64,000 bases of DNA, taken from positions 1 to 64,000 of the forward strand of contig DASPNJ010000103.1 of assembly GCA_035626595.1 (NCBI GenBank), read 5' to 3'. The stretch comes from JAQGMV01 sp035626595 (GTDB lineage Bacteria > Pseudomonadota > Gammaproteobacteria > Burkholderiales > SG8-41). Shown here piece after piece: positions 18,196 to 28,268 of this stretch; the stretch's first letter is position 1; each line of letters begins with the position of its first letter. A program made the translations under genes and the position numbers. The notes beneath the pieces are model-generated. The model had not been told where the DNA came from. It was given only the letters and a program-made list of their open reading frames with translations, and made no database searches.

Positions 18196-18837
18196 ATGAG
18201 TGACAAGGCCAAAGGCATAGCCGTCGCGGTCGCCGTCGTACTACTGAGCGTGTGGGTCTACCGCGTGTATCAAAAGCATATGGCGCGCGATGCGACGCTG
18301 GCTTCCGTCCGGGATGCCGGTGAGCGGCTTCGCAAGGCGCTGTCGGGCTCGTCGGACGCGCCGGATTTCGAGCGCGACGCGGCGGCGGTCGATGCCCACG
18401 TGACCGCGCTGCGCAAGCGCGATGTAACGGCGATACAGCCGCTGGCGGACGCGGCTGACGATTACCTCGTTACCGCGAGGGAGATCCTGCGACGCGAAGC
18501 GGCCATGAAAAGCGCCGCAGAGGGTCTCGCGAAACACCTCGATGCGCTGGCGCAGCACATACAGCGTGACCGCGGCCGCGGCGACTGGACGCAACTCGCG
18601 GTGCGCCTGCGCGCGGAAGTCGACCGCGAAGCGCGCGAATATCGCATCGCGGCGGAGTCGTACGCGGCGATCGTGGAGTCGCTGCCGACATCGCAGACGC
18701 GGGTCGCGCCGTACGTCGATCCCGCGCTGCTGCTGGATGACGAGAGCGTCAAGGCCGCGCGCGAACGCGCGCTCGACGCGCTCGCGCGCACCGAAGAGAA
18801 TGTGAGACGCATCGCGAACCTGAGGAGGGCAGGATGA
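18196..18837 (+). CDS. membrane-anchored helical protein of unknown function
   Basis: I do not recognise this 213-residue protein. It has a single N-terminal transmembrane helix (about residues 7-23, KGIAVAVAVVLLSVWVYRVY) and a long, charged, alanine-rich remainder that should be mostly alpha-helical and periplasmic. There are no cysteines or obvious catalytic motifs. The TGA overlaps the ATG of the SDR gene (ATGA) behind an AGGAGG-type site, so the two are coupled, yet the SDR gives no hint of its role. Confidence 0.7.
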   Translation: MSDKAKGIAVAVAVVLLSVWVYRVYQKHMARDATLASVRDAGERLRKALSGSSDAPDFERDAAAVDAHVTALRKRDVTAIQPLADAADDYLVTAREILRREAAMKSAAEGLAKHLDALAQHIQRDRGRGDWTQLAVRLRAEVDREAREYRIAAESYAAIVESLPTSQTRVAPYVDPALLLDDESVKAARERALDALARTEENVRRIANLRRAG

Positions 18838-19592
18838 ATGAGACCGACAAAGTCGCCGTCGTCACCGGTGCCGGCACCGGCATCGGCCGCGCGACCGCGC
18901 TCGCGTTCCTGCGCGACGGCTGGAGCGTCGCCATGGTCGGACGGCGCAGGGAGCCGCTCGAGGAGACGGTGGAGCAAGCGGCCGAGCACAAAGGCCGGGC
19001 GCTCGCGGTGCCCACCGACGTGGGCGATCCCCAGGCCGTGCAGGCGCTTTTCGCGCGCGTGAAGGACAAGTGGGGCCGCGTCGATGCGCTCTTCAACAAC
19101 GCCGGCCAGAACGCGCCCGGCGTGCCATTCGAAGAGCTGCCCTATGAAAAATGGAAGTCGGTGGTGGACGCGAACCTGACCGGCTCGTTTTTGTGCGCGC
19201 AGGCGGCCTTCCGCATGATGAAGGAACAGGATCCGCGCGGCGGTCGCATCATCAACAACGGCTCGATCTCGGCGCACGCGCCGCGGCCCGATTCGGCGCC
19301 CTATACCGCCACCAAGCACGCCATCACGGGGCTTACCCGCACCATCGCGCTCGACGGGCGCAAGTACGACATCGCGTGCTGTCAGATCGATATCGGCAAC
19401 GCGATGACGGAGCTTGCCGCGCGCATGTCCAAAGGCGTGAAGCAGGCGAACGGCGAGGTGAAAGTCGAGCCGATGATCGACGTCGATGACGTCGCGCGCT
19501 CGGTGCTGCACATGGCCAACCAGCCGCTCGACGTGAACATCTACCATCTCATGATCATGGCGACGAAGATGCCGTACGCGGGCCGCGGATAA
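18834..19592 (+). CDS. short-chain dehydrogenase/reductase
   Basis: Classical SDR of 252 residues: nucleotide-binding TGAGTGIGRA near residues 12-21, LFNNAGQNAP with the NNAG motif, NGSISAHAPRPDSAPYTATKH giving the Ser-Tyr-x3-Lys catalytic set, then the C-terminal VARSVLHMANQP. Substrate unknown; cofactor NAD(P) cannot be decided, but an Arg-Arg pair after the second strand (GRRREPLE) suggests NADP. Coupled to the upstream membrane-anchored protein. Followed by family B repeats, which separate it from the Bug operon. Confidence 0.92.
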   Translation: MNETDKVAVVTGAGTGIGRATALAFLRDGWSVAMVGRRREPLEETVEQAAEHKGRALAVPTDVGDPQAVQALFARVKDKWGRVDALFNNAGQNAPGVPFEELPYEKWKSVVDANLTGSFLCAQAAFRMMKEQDPRGGRIINNGSISAHAPRPDSAPYTATKHAITGLTRTIALDGRKYDIACCQIDIGNAMTELAARMSKGVKQANGEVKVEPMIDVDDVARSVLHMANQPLDVNIYHLMIMATKMPYAGRG

Positions 19593-19604
19593 AATCGCGG
19601 CCTG

Positions 19605-19704
19605 CGCCGGTGCGCCATCGGCGCACCCTACGGGCTTGCAGCGCACTCACACGAGGTCGGGTGCGCTGGTAGCGCACCGCCGGTGCGCCAGCGGCGCACC
19701 CGAC
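19605..19704 (+). repeat. family B repeats, copies 2 (partial) and 3
   Basis: CGGTGCGCCATCGGCGCACCCTACG (19608-19632) is a half unit; after 26 bases comes a full unit GGGTGCGCTGGTAGCGCACC / GGTGCGCCAGCGGCGCACCC. Together they fill most of the gap between the SDR and Bug genes. A strong Shine-Dalgarno GAGGAGGAAA follows. Confidence 0.8.
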
Positions 19705-19726
19705 GAATATAACGAGGAGGAAATCC

Positions 19727-20683
19727 ATGAAGGCAATTGCATTCGCGTGTGCCGCACTCGCCTGTTGCATCGGCGGCGGCGCGGCTGCGCAGGCGTATCC
19801 CACGAAGCCGGTGCGGCTCATCTCGCCCTACCCGCCCGGCGGCGGCACCGACGCGACCGCGCGCATCATCGCGCAGGCGCTCGGCGAGCAGCTGGGGCAG
19901 CAGGTCATCGTCGACGTTCGGGCAGGCGCGACCGGCCGCATCGGCACCGAGCTCGCGGCAAAGTCGGCCGCCGACGGCTACACGCTCGTGCTCGGCAACA
20001 ACGCCCCGATCGCGATGCTGCCGGCCGCGGGCGTCAAGCTCAACTACGACCCGGTCCGCGACTTTCAGCCGGTGAGCCTCATCGCGACGTCCGACTACGT
20101 CCTCACCGTGCATCCATCGCTGCCGGCGCGCTCGGTGAAGGAGTTGATCGCGCTCGCACGTTCGAAGCCGGGCACGCTCACCTACGCCTCCAGCGGCACC
20201 CTCGGCGCACCGCATCTTGCAGGGGAGCTCCTGAGCCTGCTCGGCAAGGTGAAGCTGCTGCACGTCCCGTACAAAGGCAACGGCCCCGCGGCGGTGGCGG
20301 TGCTGACCGGTGAGGCGACGATGCTCTTCGGGAGCGGCCCGACGGTGGTACCGCACATGGACGCCGGCAAGCTGCGCGCGCTCGCAACCACCGGCGCCAA
20401 GCGCTCGATGCAGAACCTGCCGACCATGGCCGAGCTCCTGCCGGGCTACGAGGTCACGCAGTGGTACGGCATCCTCGTGCCGGCCGGCACGCCGAAAGAC
20501 ATCGTGGCGCGCCTCCACAAGGAGATCGCGGCGGCGGTCGCCAATCCGAAGCACGCACAGCTCTTGGTGAAGCTCGGGACACAGCCGGTGAGCAATACAC
20601 CCGAGGAGTTCGCGGCATTCATCCGCGCCGAGACGGCCAAGTACGCGAAGGTCATCAAGGCGGCGAACATCAAGGCGGAATGA
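19727..20683 (+). CDS. Bug/TctC-family periplasmic binding protein
   Basis: A 318-residue receptor with a signal peptide (cleavage after AAAQA, about residue 22), the YPTKPVRLISPYPPGGGTD opening, DVRAGATGRIGTELAAKS, YASSGTLGAPHLAGELL and the C-terminal LVPAGTPKDIVARLHKEI. It is the first gene of a three-gene operon with a formamidase-like and a ketopantoate-reductase-like gene, joined by ATGA overlaps. The imported compound may therefore be an amide or a precursor related to those enzymes; this is inference from context only. Confidence 0.92.
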   Translation: MKAIAFACAALACCIGGGAAAQAYPTKPVRLISPYPPGGGTDATARIIAQALGEQLGQQVIVDVRAGATGRIGTELAAKSAADGYTLVLGNNAPIAMLPAAGVKLNYDPVRDFQPVSLIATSDYVLTVHPSLPARSVKELIALARSKPGTLTYASSGTLGAPHLAGELLSLLGKVKLLHVPYKGNGPAAVAVLTGEATMLFGSGPTVVPHMDAGKLRALATTGAKRSMQNLPTMAELLPGYEVTQWYGILVPAGTPKDIVARLHKEIAAAVANPKHAQLLVKLGTQPVSNTPEEFAAFIRAETAKYAKVIKAANIKAE

Positions 20684-21666
20684 CGCACGCGCTCCGTTGC
20701 ACGCCGCGGACCGTCGTCTGGGGCCATATCGTCGCGGGCTTGCCCGCCGCGCTGACGATTCGCTCCGGCGACACCGTGCGCGTGGACACCGTGTCGCATC
20801 AAGGGCTCATGAAGCAGGCGCCGGCGGAATTCTTCGCCGACATGGGCATCGCGCGCGAGCAGGTGCTGGCGGACGCGGCGGAGATCTATCGCAACGTCAA
20901 ACGGCGCGAAGGCGCGGGCTCGCACGTCCTCACCGGGCCGCTCTATGTCGAAGACGCGGCGCCCGGGGACATGCTCGAAGTGCGCGTGCTCGACGTCGAG
21001 TTCCGCGTGCCGTATGGCGTGAACTCGAGCGGCCCCGGTTCCGGCGTGTTGCCGGAGCTGCTGAGTGCCGCCTCGCCCAAATTGATTTCGCTCGATCTCG
21101 AGCGCCGCGTCGCGCGCTTCGCACCCGGCGTCGAAGTCCCGCTCGCGCCGTTCATGGGCATCATGGCGGTCGCGCCGCCGCCGGAACGCTCTCCCGTCAG
21201 CACCAAGCCACCCGGGCCCTGGGGCGGGAACATGGATTTTCGACAGCTCACGCAAGGCTCGCGGCTGTACCTGCCGGTCTTCAACGCTGGCGCGCAGTTC
21301 TTCACCGGGGACGGGCACGCGTGCCAGGGCGACGGCGAAGTGAACGGCACCGCGATCGAGATCTCGCTCGCGCCGACGCTGCAGTTCGTCGTGCACAAGG
21401 ACGCCGGGCGCGAGATGCACTGGCCGCGCGCCGAAGACGCCGCGCACTGGTACGTGATGGGCATGGACGCCGATCTCGATGTCGCCGTGCGCCTTGCGGT
21501 CGACGAGGCGGTGCGGTTCCTCACACGCGAAGCGCGGGTTTCGACGGCGGACGCCTACGCGCTTTCGAGCCTCGCGGTCGATTTTCGCGTCGGCGAAGCG
21601 GTAAACAACGTCAAGATGGCTTACGGCGCGATTCCGAAACGCATTTTCAACAAGGAAAAACAATGA
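20680..21666 (+). CDS. acetamidase/formamidase family protein
   Basis: A 328-residue FmdA/AmdA-family amidohydrolase that would release ammonia from a short amide. Family segments: SGDTVRVDTVSHQG early, LTGPLYVEDAAPGDMLEVRVLDVE, then GNMDFRQLTQGSRLYLPVF and FFTGDGHACQGDGEV in the core, and AYALSSLAVDFRVGEAVNN near the end. All blocks of the family are present. Its ATG overlaps the Bug stop and its stop overlaps the panE-like start. Substrate specificity cannot be read. Confidence 0.9.
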   Translation: MTHALRCTPRTVVWGHIVAGLPAALTIRSGDTVRVDTVSHQGLMKQAPAEFFADMGIAREQVLADAAEIYRNVKRREGAGSHVLTGPLYVEDAAPGDMLEVRVLDVEFRVPYGVNSSGPGSGVLPELLSAASPKLISLDLERRVARFAPGVEVPLAPFMGIMAVAPPPERSPVSTKPPGPWGGNMDFRQLTQGSRLYLPVFNAGAQFFTGDGHACQGDGEVNGTAIEISLAPTLQFVVHKDAGREMHWPRAEDAAHWYVMGMDADLDVAVRLAVDEAVRFLTREARVSTADAYALSSLAVDFRVGEAVNNVKMAYGAIPKRIFNKEKQ

Positions 21667-22640
21667 AAGTCTGCATCTACGGCGTCGGCGCCGTCGGCGG
21701 TCATCTCGCCGCGCGGCTGTGCGCCGCCGGCAAGGCGGAAGTTTCAGTGATTGCGCGAGGCGCACAGCTCGATGCGATCCGCAGGAACGGCATCACGCTC
21801 AAGTCCGGCGGCAAGGAGATCCACGGCAAACCGGCCGTGGCGACCGACGATCCCGCCGGGCTCGGCAAGCAGGACCTCGTGATCGTCACGCTCAAGGCGC
21901 ACGCGGCACCGGGCGCTGCCGCGCCGGTCGAGCGACTGCTCGCGGCCGACGGCTGCGTCATGTTTCCCCTGAACGGGCTTACGTGGTGGTGGCGCTACGG
22001 CCGCGGACCGAAGCAGGAGCCGCTGCCGCTGCTCGATCCGCAGGCCGAGCTCTGGACGCGGCTGCGCGAGCGCACGCTGGGCTGCGTCATCTATTCACCG
22101 AACGAGGTCGTGAGTCCGGGTGTGGTGTCACACGTCGGCGGCAACCGCTTCGTGATCGGCGAGCCGACCGATGAGAAAACCTCTCGCGTGCAGGCCGTCG
22201 TCGATCTCTTCAATGCATCGGCCATCACGGCCGAGGTTTCACCGGACATCCGCGCGGAGCTCCTGCGGAAGTTCGCCGGCAACGCCTGGAGCAATCCGCT
22301 GGGCGCACTCACCGGCCGGGTTCAGTCCGAGATATCACAGGATGCCGATCTGAAGCAGATCGCGATGCGCATCATGCGCGAGACGCTGGAGGTCGCAGCG
22401 GCGCTGGGCTGGGATCTGCGCAACGAGATCGACGTCGAGAAGAACGTCTCGCGCGCGAGCCTCGGGGCAACGCCATCGATGTCGCAGGACGTGCTGCTCG
22501 GACGACCGCTCGAAGTCGAGGCGCACCTCGGGCAGACGCAGGCCTTCGCGCGCGAGCTCGGTGTGCCGGTGCCGACGATCGACGTCGTGCTGCCGCTGCT
22601 CCGTGGGCTGGATGCCTCGATTCGTTCGCGAAAATCGTAG
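21663..22640 (+). CDS. ketopantoate reductase-like (PanE/ApbA) dehydrogenase
   Basis: A 325-residue NAD(P)H-dependent reductase with the ApbA/PanE fold: GVGAVGGHLAARL at the N-terminus, VTLKAHA with the catalytic-type lysine, LNGLTWWWRYG, and RKFAGNAWSNPLGALTGR with the conserved Lys/Asn. Many such paralogues are not the true PanE and reduce other 2-oxo acids, and this one sits in a Bug/formamidase operon rather than near pan genes, so I do not assign the symbol. The stop TAG lies in a family B repeat. Confidence 0.85.
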   Translation: MKVCIYGVGAVGGHLAARLCAAGKAEVSVIARGAQLDAIRRNGITLKSGGKEIHGKPAVATDDPAGLGKQDLVIVTLKAHAAPGAAAPVERLLAADGCVMFPLNGLTWWWRYGRGPKQEPLPLLDPQAELWTRLRERTLGCVIYSPNEVVSPGVVSHVGGNRFVIGEPTDEKTSRVQAVVDLFNASAITAEVSPDIRAELLRKFAGNAWSNPLGALTGRVQSEISQDADLKQIAMRIMRETLEVAAALGWDLRNEIDVEKNVSRASLGATPSMSQDVLLGRPLEVEAHLGQTQAFARELGVPVPTIDVVLPLLRGLDASIRSRKS

Positions 22641-22693
22641 GGTGCGCTAGTAGCGCACCGCGAGCGGCCGGTGCGCCCTCGGCGCACCCTACG
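22637..22693 (+). repeat. family B repeat, copy 4
   Basis: GTAGGGTGCGCTAGTAGCGCACC plus GGTGCGCCCTCGGCGCACCCTACG. It begins at the panE-like stop codon (TAG of GTAGGG) and ends 5 bases before the stop of the convergent dehydrogenase. Confidence 0.85.
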
Positions 22694-22697
22694 TGAT

Positions 22698-23588
22698 CTA
22701 CGACAGAGTACGTCGAGCGATCGCTTCCGCGATCGCCGCGTTGTCCCACCCGGCTTCGCCGTGCGCGATGCAGTCTTCCATCATCTGTGCGTAGACGGTG
22801 GCGAACGGGAGCTCCTGCCCTCGTGCGCGCGCCTGCTCGAGCATCAACAGGAAATCCTTCAGACTCTGATCGATGCGGCTCTGCGGCCTGTCGTAGGTGC
22901 GCTTTGCCATGAGCTCGCCTTTGACGTCCATCGCCTGCGAGTACGCGGCCGATCCCCGCGCGACTTCGAGGAAAGCCACCGGATCAAGTCCCAGCCGTGA
23001 GGCGAAGACCAGCCCTTCTGCAAGCGCCGCACGGTTGAGGCCCAGCACGAGGTTGACCGCGAGCTTCGCGCGCGAGCCGTTGCCGACGGGCCCGAGGTAG
23101 TGACGGCGCGGGCAGATCGCCTCCAGTACCGGCGCGGCGCGCCCGACGAGCTCGGCATCACCGCCTGCCAGACCGACGCCCTCGCCGCGCGCGACCTGAC
23201 GGCTCGTGCCCGAGATCGGGAATTCGACGATCTGCGCACCCTGGTCCTGCACGCGCCCCGCGAGCGCGGCGAGGCGGTCCGGATCGCACGTGCTCGTCAC
23301 CACGAAAATGCGCTCGGCCGTGCCACCCTGAGCGATCGCGTCGAGCCCGCCATTCGGGCCTTCGATCACGTCCTCCACCTGGCCCGTGTCGAACACGCAG
23401 ATCACGTTCACTGCCGCGGCGGCGATGACGACGCTGGGCGTCGCCTGCGCTTTCGCGCCGATGCGCGCGATCGCGTCACGCTTGTTCGCGTCGACGTCGT
23501 AGGCGAGCACTTCGAAACCCGCCTCGAGCAGTCGCCCCGCGACGGCGGTGCCCATGAGACCCGCGCCGATGACGCCGACACGGGTCAC
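22698..23588 (-). CDS. NAD(P)-dependent oxidoreductase, 3-hydroxyisobutyrate dehydrogenase family
   Basis: Beta-hydroxyacid dehydrogenase of 296 residues: VGVIGAGLMGTAVAGRLLEA is the Rossmann motif, EFPISGTSRQVARGEGVGL is the substrate-binding block, and GNGSRAKLAVNLVLG carries the catalytic Lys. Typical substrates are 3-hydroxyisobutyrate, tartronate semialdehyde or succinate semialdehyde. I chose the GTG at 23588 because a repeat begins a few bases upstream; a GTG at 23600 would add four residues. The gene stands alone in a minus-strand pair with ettA. Confidence 0.88.
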   Translation of the reverse strand: MTRVGVIGAGLMGTAVAGRLLEAGFEVLAYDVDANKRDAIARIGAKAQATPSVVIAAAAVNVICVFDTGQVEDVIEGPNGGLDAIAQGGTAERIFVVTSTCDPDRLAALAGRVQDQGAQIVEFPISGTSRQVARGEGVGLAGGDAELVGRAAPVLEAICPRRHYLGPVGNGSRAKLAVNLVLGLNRAALAEGLVFASRLGLDPVAFLEVARGSAAYSQAMDVKGELMAKRTYDRPQSRIDQSLKDFLLMLEQARARGQELPFATVYAQMMEDCIAHGEAGWDNAAIAEAIARRTLS

Positions 23589-23593
23589 GACCA

Positions 23594-23671
23594 GCCCCAC
23601 CCTGATCCATCCCGTGAAGGGGAGCGAAGGCTTTCCTTCCCCTGTAGGGGGAAGCTCGGAATGGGGGTGTT
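23594..23671 (-). repeat. GC-rich interspersed repeat between ettA and the dehydrogenase (family E)
   Basis: CCCCACCCTGATCCATCCC, then GTGAAGGGGAGCGAAGGC, then CTTCCCCTGTAGGGGGAAG and GGAATGGGGGTG. The inner CTTCCCC/GGGGAAG and outer CCCACCC/GGGGGTG segments pair. It lies between two co-directional minus-strand genes. A similar C-rich element is common in betaproteobacterial genomes from memory; only one copy is here. Confidence 0.5.
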
Positions 23672-23676
23672 GTGCA

Positions 23677-25347
<1,671 letters not shown>

Positions 25348-25412
25348 TGGATTTACGCGAAGATGAAACGTGGGAAGGCGCCCATGATAGCCGATTCGGG
25401 TGCGCTGGACCG

Positions 25413-26153
25413 ATGAGCCGCGCCACGTTCGAAATAGACGCCGCCCTGCGCACGTTCCTCGCGCGCGAGCAACGCGACGGCGCCGTCACGGTCGAATGCG
25501 CGCGCGCCGCGACGCTCAAGCAGGCGATCGAAGCGCTGGGCGTGCCGCACACCGAGATCGGGCGCCTGCTCGTCAACGGCACGCCGGCGACGCTCTCGCG
25601 CACCGTGCGCGAAGGCGATCACGTGGAGGTTTTCGCTCACGAGCCGGGGGCGGCGCCGTTCGAGGCGCCGCTCGCCTTCATCGCCGACGCGCATCTCGGC
25701 GGGCTCGCGCACATGCTGAGGATGCTGGGGTTCGACACGCTGTACGACCAGAACTTCCAGGATCGCGCGGTCGTCGATCTTGGACAGTCCGAGCACCGCG
25801 TCGTGCTCACGCGCGACCGCGAGCTGCTGAAGTGCCGCGACGTGCTGCGCGGTTGTTACGTGCACGCGCTGAAGGCCGAGGCGCAGCTTCGCGAGGTCGC
25901 GGCGCGCTACCCGATCGCGCGCCAGATGCGTCCGTTCACGCTCTGCCTGCATTGCAATGCGGCGCTCAAACCCGCCACCGCAGAGGCGATCATCCAACAG
26001 GTGCCGGCCCGCATCCAGGCGCGCTACAGCACCTTCATGTGCTGTCCCGAATGCCGCCGCGTGTACTGGGAAGGCTCGCATTGGGAGCGTATGCGTAACG
26101 TCCTCGCGGCGACGCTGGACGTTCCGGTCGCGGAAGTGCGCTCACGGGTTTGA
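25413..26153 (+). CDS. Mut7-C RNase-domain protein with N-terminal ubiquitin-like domain
   Basis: A 246-residue protein with two parts. Residues about 1-85 resemble a ubiquitin-like (Mut7-C ubiquitin/ThiS-type) domain, ending in LVNGTPATLSRTVREGDHVEV. Residues about 92-245 form a Mut7-C PIN-like nuclease domain: FIADAHLGGLAHMLRMLGFD, VLTRDRELLKC, then a zinc ribbon CLHCN ... CCPECRRVYWEGSH with two CxxC pairs. The name comes from the exonuclease MUT-7; RNase activity of bacterial members is predicted, not shown. It stands alone, divergent from ettA. Confidence 0.88.
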   Translation: MSRATFEIDAALRTFLAREQRDGAVTVECARAATLKQAIEALGVPHTEIGRLLVNGTPATLSRTVREGDHVEVFAHEPGAAPFEAPLAFIADAHLGGLAHMLRMLGFDTLYDQNFQDRAVVDLGQSEHRVVLTRDRELLKCRDVLRGCYVHALKAEAQLREVAARYPIARQMRPFTLCLHCNAALKPATAEAIIQQVPARIQARYSTFMCCPECRRVYWEGSHWERMRNVLAATLDVPVAEVRSRV

Positions 26154-26222
26154 CGTAACATAGACGCGCAGCCGCGAGCGGCCGGAAAGAGCCTGCCGCG
26201 CGATCGTACTCAGGGAGGCATC

Positions 26223-28238
26223 ATGAGATTCACGGCCATGGCGGCATGCGCCGCGCTGATCGCAGCAGCGCCCGCAGCGGCGCGTCTGACCCAGATCGAA
26301 GTGAAAGCGGTCGAGCCATTCGCGCCCGGCACGAGCTTTGGAAACGCGGGCGCATACGAACGGGTGAAAGGCGTATTCCGCGGCGAGCTCGATCCGCAGG
26401 ACCGGCGAAACCGCGTGATCGCCAACCTAGACAAGGCGCCGCGCAACGCCGCCGGCAAAGTCGAGTACGAAGCCGACTTTTTCATGCTGCGTCCCGCGGA
26501 CGCGACGCGCGGCAACGGCAAGATCATCTACGACGTGACGAACCGCGGCCGGCTGAATTTCCACTGGCGGTTCACGGAATCCCGCAAGCGCACCAACGAT
26601 CCGCGTGTCGCCGAGGACGCGGGGGACGCCGCGTTCTTCCGCGACGGCTACACCTTCGTCTGGAGCGGCTGGGATCCGGATGCGCCCACGCGCGGCAACG
26701 GGCTTGCGATGAAACCGGTGGTCGCGACCGACGGCGCGGCGCCGATCGTGCGCACCATCCGCGAGGAGTTCGTAAGCGGCACCCGCGCGCGCGATGACGC
26801 CGCTTCGAAGGCGAAAGGCACGGCGTTTCGCCTGACGTACGAAGCCGCGAGTCTCGACCAATCCCGCGCAAAGCTCACGGTGCGCCGGACGAACGCCGCT
26901 CCGCGCCGCGAGATACCGGCGAGCGGCTGGGCGTTCGTGAGCGAGCGCTCGATCCGCCTGATCCCCGACGGCACGCAGGCCGAGCCGGGCTCGCTCTATG
27001 AGTTCCACTATGAGGCGAAGAACCCGCGAGTGCTCGGCGTGGGTATGGCTGCAACGCGCGATCTCGTCTCTTTCCTGCGATACGAACCGAGCGACGCAGC
27101 CGGCACGCCCAATCCGGCGGGCACCGCGATCAGGCGCGCGCTCGCGTTCGGCTCGTCACAGAGCGGCCGCTTCCTGCGCGACTACGTGCGCGACGGCTTC
27201 AACCAGGACGAGCGCGCACGCAAAGTGTTCGACGGCGTGATGGCGCACACCGCCGGCGTGGGCGGCGTGTTCCTGAACGAAGCGTTCGCGCAGCCGAATC
27301 GCACCAGCACGCAACACGAGGACCACAGTTTTCCGGAGGCGGCGTTTCCGTTCTCCACCGCGCGGCTCACCGACCCCGTCACGGGTAAAACCGGCGCGCT
27401 CTTTCGAGACGACGGGTTCGATCCGCTGTGGATGGAAACGAACACCTCCACCGAGTATTGGCAGAAAGGCGCGTCGCTGCTCACGACCGATCCGCTCGGC
27501 AAGCGCGACATTGCGCTGCCGCCGAACGCGCGCTCCTATCTGATCGCGGGCACCCAGCACAATGCGACCGCCTGGATGGCCTCCACGCGCGGCTCGTGCG
27601 TGAACGCTCGCAATCCGCACAATCCCGTTCCGCTTCAGCGCGCGCTGATGGCTGCGCTCGACGAATGGGTCGACGGCAAAGCGCCGCCGGCATCGCGTGT
27701 GCCGCGCATCGCGGACGGCACGCTCGTCCCGAGCGACGCACTGAAAGTCCCGGCGATTCCGGGGGTACAGGTCGCGCGGCGCATGCACGACGTCGTGCTC
27801 ATTCGCGACTGGATCAAGCCGGACATCGACGAGTCGGCCCGTTACCGCGCGCTCGTGCCGCACATCGATACCGACGGCAACGAGCGCGCCGGCGTTCTCC
27901 TGCCCGACATTGCGGTCCCGCTTGCCACGCACACGGGATGGAACCTGTTCCGTGCGCCCTTCGCCGAAGGTGAGCTGTGCGACCGCGACGGCACGCACGC
28001 GCCTTTCGCGCGCACGCGCGCGGAGCGCGAGGCGAACGGCGATGCGCGGCTGTCATTGGAAGAGCGCTATGGAAGCCATGCCCGGTACGTGGAGCGCTAT
28101 GAAGCGGCGGTGCGGAAGCTCGTCGCGGAACGGCTGCTGCTGCCGGAAGACGGCACGCGTCTGGTCGCCAAGGTGCGCAGCACCGAGATCGCCAAACGCT
28201 TCGAAGCGCCTGTCGTGGAACAGGCAGGGATCAAATGA
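26223..28238 (+). CDS. exported alpha/beta-hydrolase domain protein
   Basis: A large secreted hydrolase of 671 residues. The signal peptide covers about residues 1-20 (cleavage after AAPAAA). The family opening VKAVEPFAPGTSFGNAGAYERVKG is typical of the alpha/beta hydrolase group with PF20091-like architecture. The nucleophile elbow is GSSQSGRFLRDYV (about residues 304-316), and a likely acid/His block is AGTQHNATAW. An esterase or amidase role is likely but the substrate is unknown. It heads a plus-strand run with an LLM flavoenzyme and a molybdenum hydroxylase, which suggests catabolism of one organic compound. Confidence 0.8.
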   Translation: MRFTAMAACAALIAAAPAAARLTQIEVKAVEPFAPGTSFGNAGAYERVKGVFRGELDPQDRRNRVIANLDKAPRNAAGKVEYEADFFMLRPADATRGNGKIIYDVTNRGRLNFHWRFTESRKRTNDPRVAEDAGDAAFFRDGYTFVWSGWDPDAPTRGNGLAMKPVVATDGAAPIVRTIREEFVSGTRARDDAASKAKGTAFRLTYEAASLDQSRAKLTVRRTNAAPRREIPASGWAFVSERSIRLIPDGTQAEPGSLYEFHYEAKNPRVLGVGMAATRDLVSFLRYEPSDAAGTPNPAGTAIRRALAFGSSQSGRFLRDYVRDGFNQDERARKVFDGVMAHTAGVGGVFLNEAFAQPNRTSTQHEDHSFPEAAFPFSTARLTDPVTGKTGALFRDDGFDPLWMETNTSTEYWQKGASLLTTDPLGKRDIALPPNARSYLIAGTQHNATAWMASTRGSCVNARNPHNPVPLQRALMAALDEWVDGKAPPASRVPRIADGTLVPSDALKVPAIPGVQVARRMHDVVLIRDWIKPDIDESARYRALVPHIDTDGNERAGVLLPDIAVPLATHTGWNLFRAPFAEGELCDRDGTHAPFARTRAEREANGDARLSLEERYGSHARYVERYEAAVRKLVAERLLLPEDGTRLVAKVRSTEIAKRFEAPVVEQAGIK

Positions 28239-28268
28239 CCAGATGCAAATGAACTCGCGGGGTAATCC

